NCBI GenBank assembly: GCA_937871295.1
Contig: CALMRE010000214.1
Coordinates: 1 to 55,810 of the forward strand
Length of the DNA: 55,810 nt
From: an uncultured bacterium
GTDB taxonomy: Bacteria; UBP6; UBA1177; JAKLFG01
Reading direction: 5' to 3'
In this document: positions 37,648 to 45,598 of the stretch, one piece after another
Layout of the letters: each line of letters starts with the position of its first letter
Numbering within the stretch: position 1 is the stretch's first letter
Notes under the pieces: model-generated
Databases searched by the model: none
What the model saw: only the letters and a program-made list of their open reading frames with translations
What the model was told of the DNA's origin: nothing
Position numbers and translations under genes: made by a program

Positions 37648-40600
37648 TCACTCCTCATCAAGGAGCAGGAACTTCGCCTTGATATAGTATTCATCGGTCG
37701 AAGGAAGGTTCGCGGTCATCTTGCGCAGGACGCTCTTGGCCTGCTCGGGGTCCTCGGTCATCAGGCGGCTCGCCTCGGCGAACATCGACGCGGCGCTTTT
37801 TGTCACTTCGGCGAAGGCATCCTTCACCTGTTTGTTGTCCTTGTCGAAGAAGGCGGCCTTGTAGAGGAGTTTGCGCGCCTCTTTGAAGTCGCCGTCCTTG
37901 AGTTTACCCAGCGCGCGGTTCACATAGACCTGAATGCGGGTGGCGTTTATCTCCTTGGTCACGCCGGTCGCCTCGACATCGCGGCTCCGCTCGACGGTGT
38001 ATTCCTTCTTCGCGCTGGTATTCGATTGATCTATCATCTTCTTCGCGGTGCCGTCCAGCCGGGTCAGGAAATCGCGCTCTATCTGCGCCTTGCGCTTCTC
38101 GTATTCCTTCTTGGCCGCCGCCTCTTTCGCCCCCGCCTTGGCGAGCTCCGACTCAAAGGCGCCCTGACGGGCCTTGGCGTTCTTCTCCCATTCGTCGCGT
38201 TTCGCCACGATCCCCTTTTCAAGTTTCTCTATGAGCATCTTAAGCCGCGCCTGTTCGCTGTCGCGCTCCTTGACCAGACCCTTCATCTGCCCTTCGAGGT
38301 CCTTCATCTCCTTTTCGAGTTTTGCGCGGTCCTGCTTGTAGAGTCCTTCATATTTGGCGTAGATCGCCTTACGGTCCTTTTCCTGCTGAACCTCCATGCT
38401 CTGTGCCTTCTTGACCGAATCCTCCTCGATCTTCTGGACCTTCTTATCGGCGTCGATCTTGAGCTGTTCCAGTTTCTTGGCCAAACCTTCGCGGAGTTTG
38501 TCGCCCTGTTTGGCCGAGTCGCCCATCTGCTTCTCGAGAGCCGAAAGCGCCTTGCGCTTCTTCTCCAGTTCGGTCTCGAACGCGGCGCGCCGCTTCTTCG
38601 ATTCGGCGGTCCACTGATCCTCGCGCGTCTTCTGGCGTCCCTCGATCTCCTTGACCTTGCGGTTCCGCTCCGCCTCTATTCCCTTCAGCATCGAATCGAA
38701 TTTTTTCTGGAAATCCTTTTTCTGCTTCTGGATCGCCGAAAGTCGCTTCTCAATATCCTTCTTCTCGCCCTCTTTCTTCGATTTGAAGGCCGCCGTCTCC
38801 CCCTCTATCTTCCCCTTGGTCTCCTTGAACGACTTTTCGAGATCCTTGTTCAGGGTGGCGATCTCCTTGTCGACCGGATCGGTCTTGCCCTTGATGAACC
38901 CTTCGCGCCCTTTCTCGAAATTCTGAAGCGCCTTGTTGGCGGCAGCCAGTTTCTTCTGCAGATCCTTGTAGTCGGGCTTCTTGTCGTAGTTGTTGTACTT
39001 CTCCTCGAACTTACGGATGTCGGCCTCGACCGTTTCGACCGCCTTCTGGAGTTTCTGCGCCTGCGCCTCGAACTCCTTGTCGGCCCCCTCTTCCGCCTTG
39101 CGGCGCTTGGCATCGGCCTCCTGATCTATCTTCTCGCGCTCCTTGTCGACCTTCTCCTGCACTTTCGAGAGACGCTGTTCCTGCTTCTCGAGGAATTGAT
39201 CTATCTCCTGCTGGACCTTCTCGAGCGCCTTGGTCTCCGCCTCGTCCTTCTTGTCGAACTCGGCCACCTGATTATTGAGATCCTCGCTCTTTTTCTGGGA
39301 ATCCTTCTCGGCCGCATCCATATCCTCGCGATCCTTCTTCTCGTCCTTGCCGATGTTCTTTTCGCGATCCTGCTGGAGTTTCTGCTCGGCCTTGTCGAAC
39401 TTCTCGTTCTCCTTTTCTATCGCCTTGTTGGCCGCTTCGATCTGCTTTTCGATATCCTTGGATTTACCCTCGAGTTCCGCGATCTGCTTCTCGGTATCCT
39501 TCTCGAGTTTGCGCGCCTCTTTCTCCTGATTCTTCAGGGTATCGGACTTCTCTTTCTCGGCCGCCTTGCGCATATTTTCATATTTCTTGTCGAGCGCCTT
39601 GAGCTCCTGCTCTATCGCCTCGCGGTATGAATCCTCGTACCCCTTGTCGTTGCCGTACTCCTCGGCCTTTTTGTTGATCCTGTTGTCGAGCACCTTGATC
39701 TTCTTCTCGTATTTCTCGTCGAGACCGCCCTCGAGATCGGTCTGCGCCGATTTGATATCGGCCGCGTTCTTCTCCTCGTACTCCTTCTCCTTGCGGCGGA
39801 AGTCCTTTTCGTCCGATTCGAACTTGCGGGTGATGGTATCTTTGAGTTTCGCCGTCGCGCCGAGGTCATCCTCGAGTTTGCGCAACTGGTCGTCCTTCCA
39901 CTTCTTGTGATCCCCTATCTCATTCTTGAAACCCTTGAAGAGTTTGCGGAAGTCAGAACCGTCGTCGGCAGTATCGGCATATTTCCAGCGTTCATTGCTC
40001 TCTTTGGTGAAGACGATCGCCTTGTAGCCTGCGGCGCGCACCTTGTCGTCCTTCTCGGAGGCGCGATCGAGGTTGTCCAGCGCGGCGGCCCAGTCTTCCG
40101 ACTTCAGGGCATCCTTCGCCTTTTCCATCATTTTGCGGATATCGTCGGCGGTATCGGCCAGATCGGTCTCGTCGGCGGCGCGGAACGAACTCACCGCCTC
40201 TTTGTAATTGGCCGTCTGATAGGCCTTAAAGCCTTTGCGCATCACCTCTTTCTTTTCGCTGGAGGAGAGCTTCTTCGCCGGCTGATCGGCGGAGGAACTC
40301 ATCTCGTCATCGGAGGAGGACGAAGAGGACGAGGTTTCCTCTTCGGGTTCGTCCTTCACTTTGGAAAGCAGTTTGTTGACCGATCCGAGCACTTCGCCCG
40401 CGATATCCTCCGGGTCGTCGTCCTCTTCGACATCGATGCTCCCTTCGGCGACCTTGCGGCCTTTTTTATTGAATATCGTCAGTTCGATCTTCCCTTTGCC
40501 GTAGGAAAGGATGAGCGCCAGATCGAAATCGGTCTGATCCTTGGCGGCCCGTTCGACGCAGGCGATCTTGCCGGCGCACTTCTTGACCTGCGCCTTTATC

Positions 40601-40806
40601 TTGCCCGAAAGGGCGTCGGGGCCGGAGGTCTCGGCCTCTTTCACCTTGTCGTAGAGGAGCGGCAGGTTCTCGTCGAGCCCCTCGGCGAATTCCTTTTCCG
40701 CACCCTTGTTCCATGCGGTGGGGAACACCGCGAGCGATTTCGCGCACAGCGTACCGGCCATAAAAAGCGCACACAGCATCGCGGCCGTCCGGATCGTGTT
40801 CTTCAA
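37648..40806 (-). CDS. Very long exported coiled-coil protein
   Basis: About 1052 residues from TTG 40806 (KNTIRTAAMLCALFMAGTLC), which has AAGGGGG five bases upstream; the ATG at 40941 lies beyond the promoter and is unlikely. After the signal is a small globular part (about 20-150) with a Cys pair ('KKCAGKIACVERAA') followed by 'DLALILSYGKGKIELTIFNKK'. A Ser/Asp/Glu low-complexity linker follows, then TPR-like helices ('GFKAYQTANYKEAVSSFRAA'). About 700 residues of nearly unbroken Lys/Glu coiled coil (about 290-950) come next, and TPR-like helices again at the end ('LKDGDFKEARKLLYKAAFF'). An extended periplasmic strut about 100 nm long is an inference from the coil length. Confidence 0.85.
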   Translation of the reverse strand: MKNTIRTAAMLCALFMAGTLCAKSLAVFPTAWNKGAEKEFAEGLDENLPLLYDKVKEAETSGPDALSGKIKAQVKKCAGKIACVERAAKDQTDFDLALILSYGKGKIELTIFNKKGRKVAEGSIDVEEDDDPEDIAGEVLGSVNKLLSKVKDEPEEETSSSSSSSDDEMSSSADQPAKKLSSSEKKEVMRKGFKAYQTANYKEAVSSFRAADETDLADTADDIRKMMEKAKDALKSEDWAAALDNLDRASEKDDKVRAAGYKAIVFTKESNERWKYADTADDGSDFRKLFKGFKNEIGDHKKWKDDQLRKLEDDLGATAKLKDTITRKFESDEKDFRRKEKEYEEKNAADIKSAQTDLEGGLDEKYEKKIKVLDNRINKKAEEYGNDKGYEDSYREAIEQELKALDKKYENMRKAAEKEKSDTLKNQEKEARKLEKDTEKQIAELEGKSKDIEKQIEAANKAIEKENEKFDKAEQKLQQDREKNIGKDEKKDREDMDAAEKDSQKKSEDLNNQVAEFDKKDEAETKALEKVQQEIDQFLEKQEQRLSKVQEKVDKEREKIDQEADAKRRKAEEGADKEFEAQAQKLQKAVETVEADIRKFEEKYNNYDKKPDYKDLQKKLAAANKALQNFEKGREGFIKGKTDPVDKEIATLNKDLEKSFKETKGKIEGETAAFKSKKEGEKKDIEKRLSAIQKQKKDFQKKFDSMLKGIEAERNRKVKEIEGRQKTREDQWTAESKKRRAAFETELEKKRKALSALEKQMGDSAKQGDKLREGLAKKLEQLKIDADKKVQKIEEDSVKKAQSMEVQQEKDRKAIYAKYEGLYKQDRAKLEKEMKDLEGQMKGLVKERDSEQARLKMLIEKLEKGIVAKRDEWEKNAKARQGAFESELAKAGAKEAAAKKEYEKRKAQIERDFLTRLDGTAKKMIDQSNTSAKKEYTVERSRDVEATGVTKEINATRIQVYVNRALGKLKDGDFKEARKLLYKAAFFDKDNKQVKDAFAEVTKSAASMFAEASRLMTEDPEQAKSVLRKMTANLPSTDEYYIKAKFLLLDEE

Positions 40807-40855
40807 GGTAGCCCCCTTATCAAAAAAGTGAATCATTAAGCCTAACGCGCGCACC

Positions 40856-40884
40856 ACCATATATAAAAGAGAAGATGATGTCAA
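40856..40884 (-). promoter_or_regulatory. Promoter of the coiled-coil operon
   Basis: Minus strand consensus TTGACA (40884-40879), 17-bp spacer, TATGGT (40861-40856); TATATG at 15 bp is an alternative. It fits a leader of about 45 nt to the TTG at 40806. Confidence 0.65.
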
Positions 40885-40934
40885 AATTTTTAACAATACG
40901 GCGCGGCTCTTTGAAGGGTCGGTGAAAAGAATGT

Positions 40935-40962
40935 TTGACAAAGCGGCGTTTATCGCTATAAA
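40935..40962 (+). promoter_or_regulatory. tRNA-Ala promoter
   Basis: TTGACA (40935-40940), 16-bp spacer, TATAAA (40957-40962), 12 bp before the mature tRNA. Divergent from the coiled-coil promoter 50 bp away. Confidence 0.75.
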
Positions 40963-40974
40963 AGGGGCCTGCGT

Positions 40975-41050
40975 GGGGCTGTAGCGCAGTTGGGAGCGCG
41001 CTAGAATCGCACTCTAGAGGCCGCCAGTTCGATCCTGGCCAGCTCCACCA
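40975..41050 (+). tRNA. tRNA-Ala (anticodon CGC)
   Basis: Complete cloverleaf of 76 nt including an encoded CCA (41048-41050). Acceptor GGGGCTG pairs with CAGCTCC (one G-U). The D stem is GCGC/GCGC and the anticodon stem CTAGA/TCTAG with loop ATCGCAC gives anticodon CGC, reading GCG alanine codons. The T arm is GCCAG-TTCGATC-CTGGC. No terminator hairpin is apparent after it. Confidence 0.96.
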
Positions 41051-41081
41051 TTTCTCCTGATTTTCCGCACATCACGAAGGG

Positions 41082-42665
41082 TCACTCAAACGGGCAGATA
41101 CCTTCCTTTTCGCAGTAACAGGCAAGATCGCGAATATAGGCCAGAGGCGCTAAAGGTGTTTTCCATAGAAGATATTTATCATCAAAAGAATTGTAAACCA
41201 TATAATATCTTCCTACTCGCGGGTCCGTCACTTTCGTTGGACAATATTGCTTCTTAGTATCGAGCCGGTAGAAGCAGGCCTTTATATCTTTTCCAGCCGT
41301 CTCGTTGTAGAATATCTCACTATACAGCACAATATTCCCCTTGAACTGATCGGGGTAGGCTCCGTAACTGATAGTTTCGGTCATCGTGTAGGACAGTTCC
41401 GAATACACAGGGATGCCACTGGAAATATCCACATGAATCATGACCATCTTGTTAAGATCGTGGTATACCAATTCGTTCGGATTCTCTTCGTTGAGGCGCG
41501 GATCATTCACTGATTCCCCGTCGCGGTCAATACGCAAGCAATCGGTTTCGGGGTTGTACGGGAGTTTGGTAAGGTCACATACATAGATGTTTAGATAGGT
41601 GTCGATAAAGGTCAGGTGATCCCCTGCGACGCTTCCCTCATAAACCTTTTGTCGATTAAGGTCATGCCATATCCATTCGTCCATTTTTGCATACTTAACC
41701 TCCAAAGTATTATTGGAGCGATGTTCGATGTTCAGGACAATCCATTTTTCGCCTACGAAAGGAGGTCGGGAGAATTGTGCTTGGTGTTGTTCATCATCAT
41801 AAATGACTTCTTGACGGTACCCTTGGGCTTTTTGGGTGGAAGCCATTATATATGTTTTCTCCAAAGGCAACTTGCTCCAATGTTCGGAGCCTGAAACATA
41901 AATAAAGTTGCCATAACCATGGTTGCCTTCCAACGAATAGGCAACAGTGTTGAAAGCATCTTTTTGAACATCATACGCCATCATTCTGTGAGAGGCATAG
42001 TCATCAGTGCTTGCCCCCATCATGAGGAGTCCAGCTATCCCGTTTTGTATTTTTAGTGTATATAATTCGGCCGCGCTGGAATTGTAACCGCCAGCACTAA
42101 GCATCTTGTCACACTCGCTGTACGACACCGTTTCCGCCTTCATGTCGGGCATCTCGCAAGGCCACGGATAGCATTCCTTGTATGTCGCTGTTCCCTTTTT
42201 ATATTCTTGATATCTTCCCCAATTAACCCATTCCCACAGATTTCTCGCGCACTGGGGATCATTGTCGGTCGGGGTATCGCAGCCGGGACGGCAGAAGGTT
42301 ATCTTGCCATTCGCGTCCTTGAGCGGAAACCCAGCCGCCTTGACATTTTCGTAAACTTTGAGGTCGGGACATAACTCATCAATATCAGGCGCTTGGTCGA
42401 CATCACCGTTCGCCCCGGTATTATCAGCATCCGGCGACATCAAACCATCATCAGGCGGCTCGGCGACATCTATGTCATTTCCCGGTATCTCGATGCAGAA
42501 TTGAGCCGTGTTGCAGGAGTAGCCGTAGTCGCAATGGCCGCACGCAACGCCATCGATCATGCCGCACCGCCCAACACACGGATCGTTGTCGTTCGGTGCC
42601 GTCTTCGACGAAGTACACGCGGCAAGAAAAATGATCGTCAGATAGATTACGCACCGCAGGAACAT
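41082..42665 (-). CDS. Cys-rich lipoprotein of unknown function
   Basis: A 527-residue lipoprotein. The start at 42665 (MFLRCVIYLTIIFLAAC) has GGAGG seven bases upstream. A Cys-rich mini-domain ('CVGRCGMIDGVACGHCDYG') is followed by an acidic tether (about 60-95). The rest is beta-rich and could be a propeller ('HLTFIDTYLNIYVCDLTKLP', 'ISYGAYPDQFKGNIVLYSEI'). It ends in a Cys cluster. I do not recognise the family. The gene is clearly AT-richer than the neighbouring lipoproteins and follows the MNT gene by 25 bp, suggesting it arrived with the HEPN/MNT pair. Confidence 0.78.
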   Translation of the reverse strand: MFLRCVIYLTIIFLAACTSSKTAPNDNDPCVGRCGMIDGVACGHCDYGYSCNTAQFCIEIPGNDIDVAEPPDDGLMSPDADNTGANGDVDQAPDIDELCPDLKVYENVKAAGFPLKDANGKITFCRPGCDTPTDNDPQCARNLWEWVNWGRYQEYKKGTATYKECYPWPCEMPDMKAETVSYSECDKMLSAGGYNSSAAELYTLKIQNGIAGLLMMGASTDDYASHRMMAYDVQKDAFNTVAYSLEGNHGYGNFIYVSGSEHWSKLPLEKTYIMASTQKAQGYRQEVIYDDEQHQAQFSRPPFVGEKWIVLNIEHRSNNTLEVKYAKMDEWIWHDLNRQKVYEGSVAGDHLTFIDTYLNIYVCDLTKLPYNPETDCLRIDRDGESVNDPRLNEENPNELVYHDLNKMVMIHVDISSGIPVYSELSYTMTETISYGAYPDQFKGNIVLYSEIFYNETAGKDIKACFYRLDTKKQYCPTKVTDPRVGRYYMVYNSFDDKYLLWKTPLAPLAYIRDLACYCEKEGICPFE

Positions 42666-42690
42666 AAGAAGACCTCCGGTGACCGGCTCG

Positions 42691-43005
42691 TTAGGCCGCC
42701 TTGGAATATATGAGTTCGCCGGTCCGCACGACCTCTTCGAGAAATCCGCTCCGGTCGCTCCCCTCTTCAAGCAGAACCGGCTCTATATTGACATCTATCG
42801 AGTTGCGCAACATATAGAGCTGCGATTCCAACGCAAGAAAATCACCGTCAATGCTATCGAAGATAACGGCTACATCGATATCGCTGTCGATACGCTGCGA
42901 ACCCTTTGCATAGGAACCGAACAGAATAACCCTGCTCGGATGATAGCGAAGAGCGACCGCCTGCGCGAACCGCCTTACTTTTTCGATGACCTTTCCTTTA
43001 TCCAT
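42691..43005 (-). CDS. MNT-type minimal nucleotidyltransferase (antitoxin)
   Basis: A 104-residue minimal nucleotidyltransferase. The signature is 'ILFGSYAKGSQRIDSDIDVAVI': GS followed ten residues later by D-x-D, the metal site. The start at 43005 is set by GAGGAA upstream and lies 31 bases inside the HEPN gene. In HEPN/MNT pairs the MNT enzyme usually inactivates the HEPN RNase by AMP transfer; that role is inferred from the family and gene order. Confidence 0.88.
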   Translation of the reverse strand: MDKGKVIEKVRRFAQAVALRYHPSRVILFGSYAKGSQRIDSDIDVAVIFDSIDGDFLALESQLYMLRNSIDVNIEPVLLEEGSDRSGFLEEVVRTGELIYSKAA

Positions 43006-43376
43006 ACCAACAGTTCCTCGGTGCTTTTTACCAACTCGCGGCATCGCATTTCGGTAAGCGACTTCAGCAACTTCTCTTTGTAGGTCGGGTACCGCGCCTC
43101 AATATTCAATGGCTCAAGAGTCGCCACGAATTCTTTCTGCGCGTCGCTCAAAGCATCATATATTTCCGCATCCATGGCGATCTTGGTGAGATTGTGCGAA
43201 TAAGGCGGAGTCGTCTGTTTCGCGGCGGCATACGAGCCCTTGAATGCCTTTTCGATAGTCTGGTGGCACATGAACCCAACATAGAGATAGCGCTTCGTTT
43301 TCAGCATCGCCCGCGCGGTCTCAAGATCGTATTCGGCTATTTCGAACCAATAAGCCGTTTTCTCGGCGTGCTCCAT
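42975..43376 (-). CDS. HEPN-domain protein (toxin partner)
   Basis: A 133-residue all-helical HEPN-domain protein: 'WFEIAEYDLETARAMLKTKRY', 'CHQTIEKAFKG', 'PPYSHNLTKIA' and 'ARYPTYKEK' are the usual landmarks of this HEPN family. I cannot find the canonical R-x4-6-H ribonuclease motif of HepT-type toxins, so its activity is uncertain. It overlaps the MNT gene, the standard arrangement, and has its own strong promoter directly upstream. Confidence 0.87.
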   Translation of the reverse strand: MEHAEKTAYWFEIAEYDLETARAMLKTKRYLYVGFMCHQTIEKAFKGSYAAAKQTTPPYSHNLTKIAMDAEIYDALSDAQKEFVATLEPLNIEARYPTYKEKLLKSLTEMRCRELVKSTEELLVWIKERSSKK

Positions 43377-43400
43377 CTTATGCCCCCGAAAAGTCAGACA

Positions 43401-43429
43401 ATCTTACTGGAACGGCATTCTTTTGTCAA
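43401..43429 (-). promoter_or_regulatory. HEPN/MNT promoter
   Basis: Minus strand consensus TTGACA (43429-43424), 17-bp spacer, TAAGAT (43406-43401). The -35 box is separated by one base from the end of the 59-bp repeat copy, so the promoter begins where the repeat ends. Confidence 0.72.
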
Positions 43430-43430
43430 T

Positions 43431-43489
43431 GTAAAGCGGAGGGACTATTTCTCCGGGGACTTCTCCTTCTCCAGCGCCGCGAGCGTCAC
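43431..43489 (-). repeat. 59-bp direct repeat, copy A
   Basis: Identical to 47647-47705 except for one base (43463 C versus 47679 T). It lies between the second Kelch gene and the HEPN promoter, 4216 bp from the other copy. Confidence 0.95.
43445..43489 (-). pseudogene. Duplicated 3' end of the YbhN-like gene
   Basis: Within repeat copy A the minus strand reads VTLAALEKEKSPEK then TAG, the exact last 14 codons and stop of the YbhN-like gene at 47661. The sole difference between copies is synonymous (GAG versus GAA). No upstream part of the gene is present. Confidence 0.9.
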
Positions 43490-43510
43490 CGAACGGTTAG
43501 ATGATCTTTT

Positions 43511-45598
43511 TTACTGGTCGACGGGGATCAAGGGTATCTCGGCGACGCGTACATCCCCGAAATCCTCATAGCTGAGTTTCTGATACCGGCCGCCGAACAG
43601 ATACCACTGAGCGCCGCGGACTGCCGAAACCTGACCCCACCGACCCTGCATCTCGACGGGAGATTGCGCCGCAGGATACCACATTGCACCGTCCCGCGAA
43701 TACCAAAGATCGGAAAATGACCCTCCGGTATAGCTGTATCCGCCGTACAACCAGAGCCCCCCATTCACCGGCTGAGCGACGGCACCATAACGCGGTTCAA
43801 AAGAGGCATGGCGCACCACCTCTTCCCAATGGATGCCGTCGGTGGAACGCCAGACATCGTTGCGGCATTCGAACGAGGAGAACCGTGTTATCTGGCCGCC
43901 GACGACCCAGATCGCGCCGTCGAAGACGAACGTGGCGTGAAGCGCCCGCACCGGGAAGGGCTCCACGACCTCCAGCGGCGAGAAGTCGACACCGTCAGAG
44001 GAACACCAGACATCGTTGCCCGCATCGCCGTCGATATCGAATCCGCCGAGGAGGCAGAGTTGTTCCTGCCACACGACCGCGCCGTGTCCTTGCCGCGGCG
44101 GGAATGCGGCATTGTCGGTCGCCAGTGTCCATTCGACGCCGTCGGTCGAATGCCACACATCGTTGGAGGCCTCCCCGTCCATGCCGCCGACAAGCACCAA
44201 TGTATCGTTGAAGGCGCTGAGCGAATGACCGGCGCGGGGGCCGAACGCCGGTGTCTGGTTCAGAAGTTCCCAGTTCACGCCATCGGATGATCGCCACACG
44301 TCGTCGAGCATGACGTTCTTCTTATTTTCGATCTCCCAGTTCCTTCCACCGACCACATAGAAATGGCCTTCAAGATCGGCAACGGCGTGAAGACTTCGTC
44401 CGGTGAAGGATGCGGTGTTCTGCTCCATCGAATGCCAGACAAGGTCATTCTCCGTGTAATGGACCACGCTTTCCTGTTCTCCCGCGACGATGAAAAGACG
44501 GTCATTGAGGGTGGCAAGACCGGCGTCGGTCGGAACACCGCCTTCCGGTCCGGTGATCGTTTCCCAGTTTTCTCCGTCAACGCTTGCCAGCAAGGTGTTG
44601 CCTCCCTGACGCGGCGCCAATAACATCCGTCCATCGAATACCGCACCCAGCATCCCGCCGCTTGGGAAAGGAGCATCACCCGTGACGAGTTCCCATGTCT
44701 CGCCGTCATCGCTGACCCAGACCTCGCGGGAGGTCGCGCTTTCGATGGAACCGAAAAGCCATGCCCGTCCATCAAAGACCACGGCGGCTGCACCGCTCCG
44801 GGGCACGAACATATCCCGCGCCGCCTCTTCCCAGACAAAGCCGTCAACGGAACGGTACAGGACTGAACGCGGCGTCCCCGTCGTATCGTAATTGTTTAGC
44901 ACCCACATCGAGCCGAGGAACGAGAAGAAAGCAGGATGCGTGGTCGGAGCGAAGGGAAGGTCCCCGGCGCTTCCCACCGGCTGAAAAGCGATCGACATTC
45001 CGTTCGACTCCGCCTTGAAGAGATATTTATCAAGTCCCACATAGGGCGGCGGAGCATACGATGTCCCGTTCACCAGATAGAGCTCGTTGTTGTGGACGGT
45101 GCCCGAGTATCCCTGCAGGGTCACCTCCGGGAGTATCGACGGAATGGTACCGGCCCACATGTCGGCCGATGCAAGATGCCACGACAGCCCGTCGACGGTG
45201 TGCCAGACATCCTCAAGATAACCGTCGGCGCCGACACCGCCGATGAGCCACAATGAGTTGAAATAAGGCATCAGCAATGGTTCGGAGCGACCTTCGAACC
45301 AATCGCCACCGGCGATGACATGCCAGGTCACATTCAACGGAGGTTCATCGTCTACCGGGGATACTCCATCGGTATCGGGGAAATCGTCTCCTGCCAGCGA
45401 GTCGTCCTGTTCGAGAGCGTCCAATGGCTCATCCGAAAGGACCATGTCGTCATCAGGGACCATCTCTTCATCGATGACCGGAAGAATATCCGCTTCGCTT
45501 TCCGGTAACGGGTCGTTCGTTGTGCCGCAGGATGCCGCCCAGAGGCCCAAAAGGAGCGCGGCAAGCATCCGGCTGTTATTTCGGCGAAGGAAAGACAT
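43511..45598 (-). CDS. Kelch/Asp-box repeat lipoprotein (second of pair)
   Basis: A 695-residue lipoprotein. The start at 45598 overlaps the previous stop by ATGA and begins MSFLRRNNSRMLAALLLGLWAASC (C24). An acidic tether about 60 residues long follows ('DEEMVPDDDMVLSDEPLDAL'). The remainder is a run of about nine units built on 'DVW-x-S-x-DG-x-x-W' (for example DVWRSSDGVNWELL, DVWHSTDGVEWTLA) with 'LW/VVGG' strands between. This is a Kelch-like propeller decorated with Asp-box-like turns. It is closely similar in plan to its neighbour and probably a tandem paralogue exposed on the cell surface. Confidence 0.85.
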   Translation of the reverse strand: MSFLRRNNSRMLAALLLGLWAASCGTTNDPLPESEADILPVIDEEMVPDDDMVLSDEPLDALEQDDSLAGDDFPDTDGVSPVDDEPPLNVTWHVIAGGDWFEGRSEPLLMPYFNSLWLIGGVGADGYLEDVWHTVDGLSWHLASADMWAGTIPSILPEVTLQGYSGTVHNNELYLVNGTSYAPPPYVGLDKYLFKAESNGMSIAFQPVGSAGDLPFAPTTHPAFFSFLGSMWVLNNYDTTGTPRSVLYRSVDGFVWEEAARDMFVPRSGAAAVVFDGRAWLFGSIESATSREVWVSDDGETWELVTGDAPFPSGGMLGAVFDGRMLLAPRQGGNTLLASVDGENWETITGPEGGVPTDAGLATLNDRLFIVAGEQESVVHYTENDLVWHSMEQNTASFTGRSLHAVADLEGHFYVVGGRNWEIENKKNVMLDDVWRSSDGVNWELLNQTPAFGPRAGHSLSAFNDTLVLVGGMDGEASNDVWHSTDGVEWTLATDNAAFPPRQGHGAVVWQEQLCLLGGFDIDGDAGNDVWCSSDGVDFSPLEVVEPFPVRALHATFVFDGAIWVVGGQITRFSSFECRNDVWRSTDGIHWEEVVRHASFEPRYGAVAQPVNGGLWLYGGYSYTGGSFSDLWYSRDGAMWYPAAQSPVEMQGRWGQVSAVRGAQWYLFGGRYQKLSYEDFGDVRVAEIPLIPVDQ

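Noticed and set aside
37315-39630. Leu-rich plus-strand frame that looks like a multi-pass membrane protein
   Set aside because: It is the complement of the Lys/Glu coiled-coil codons (AAG/GAG become CTT/CTC), which automatically gives Leu-rich sequence.
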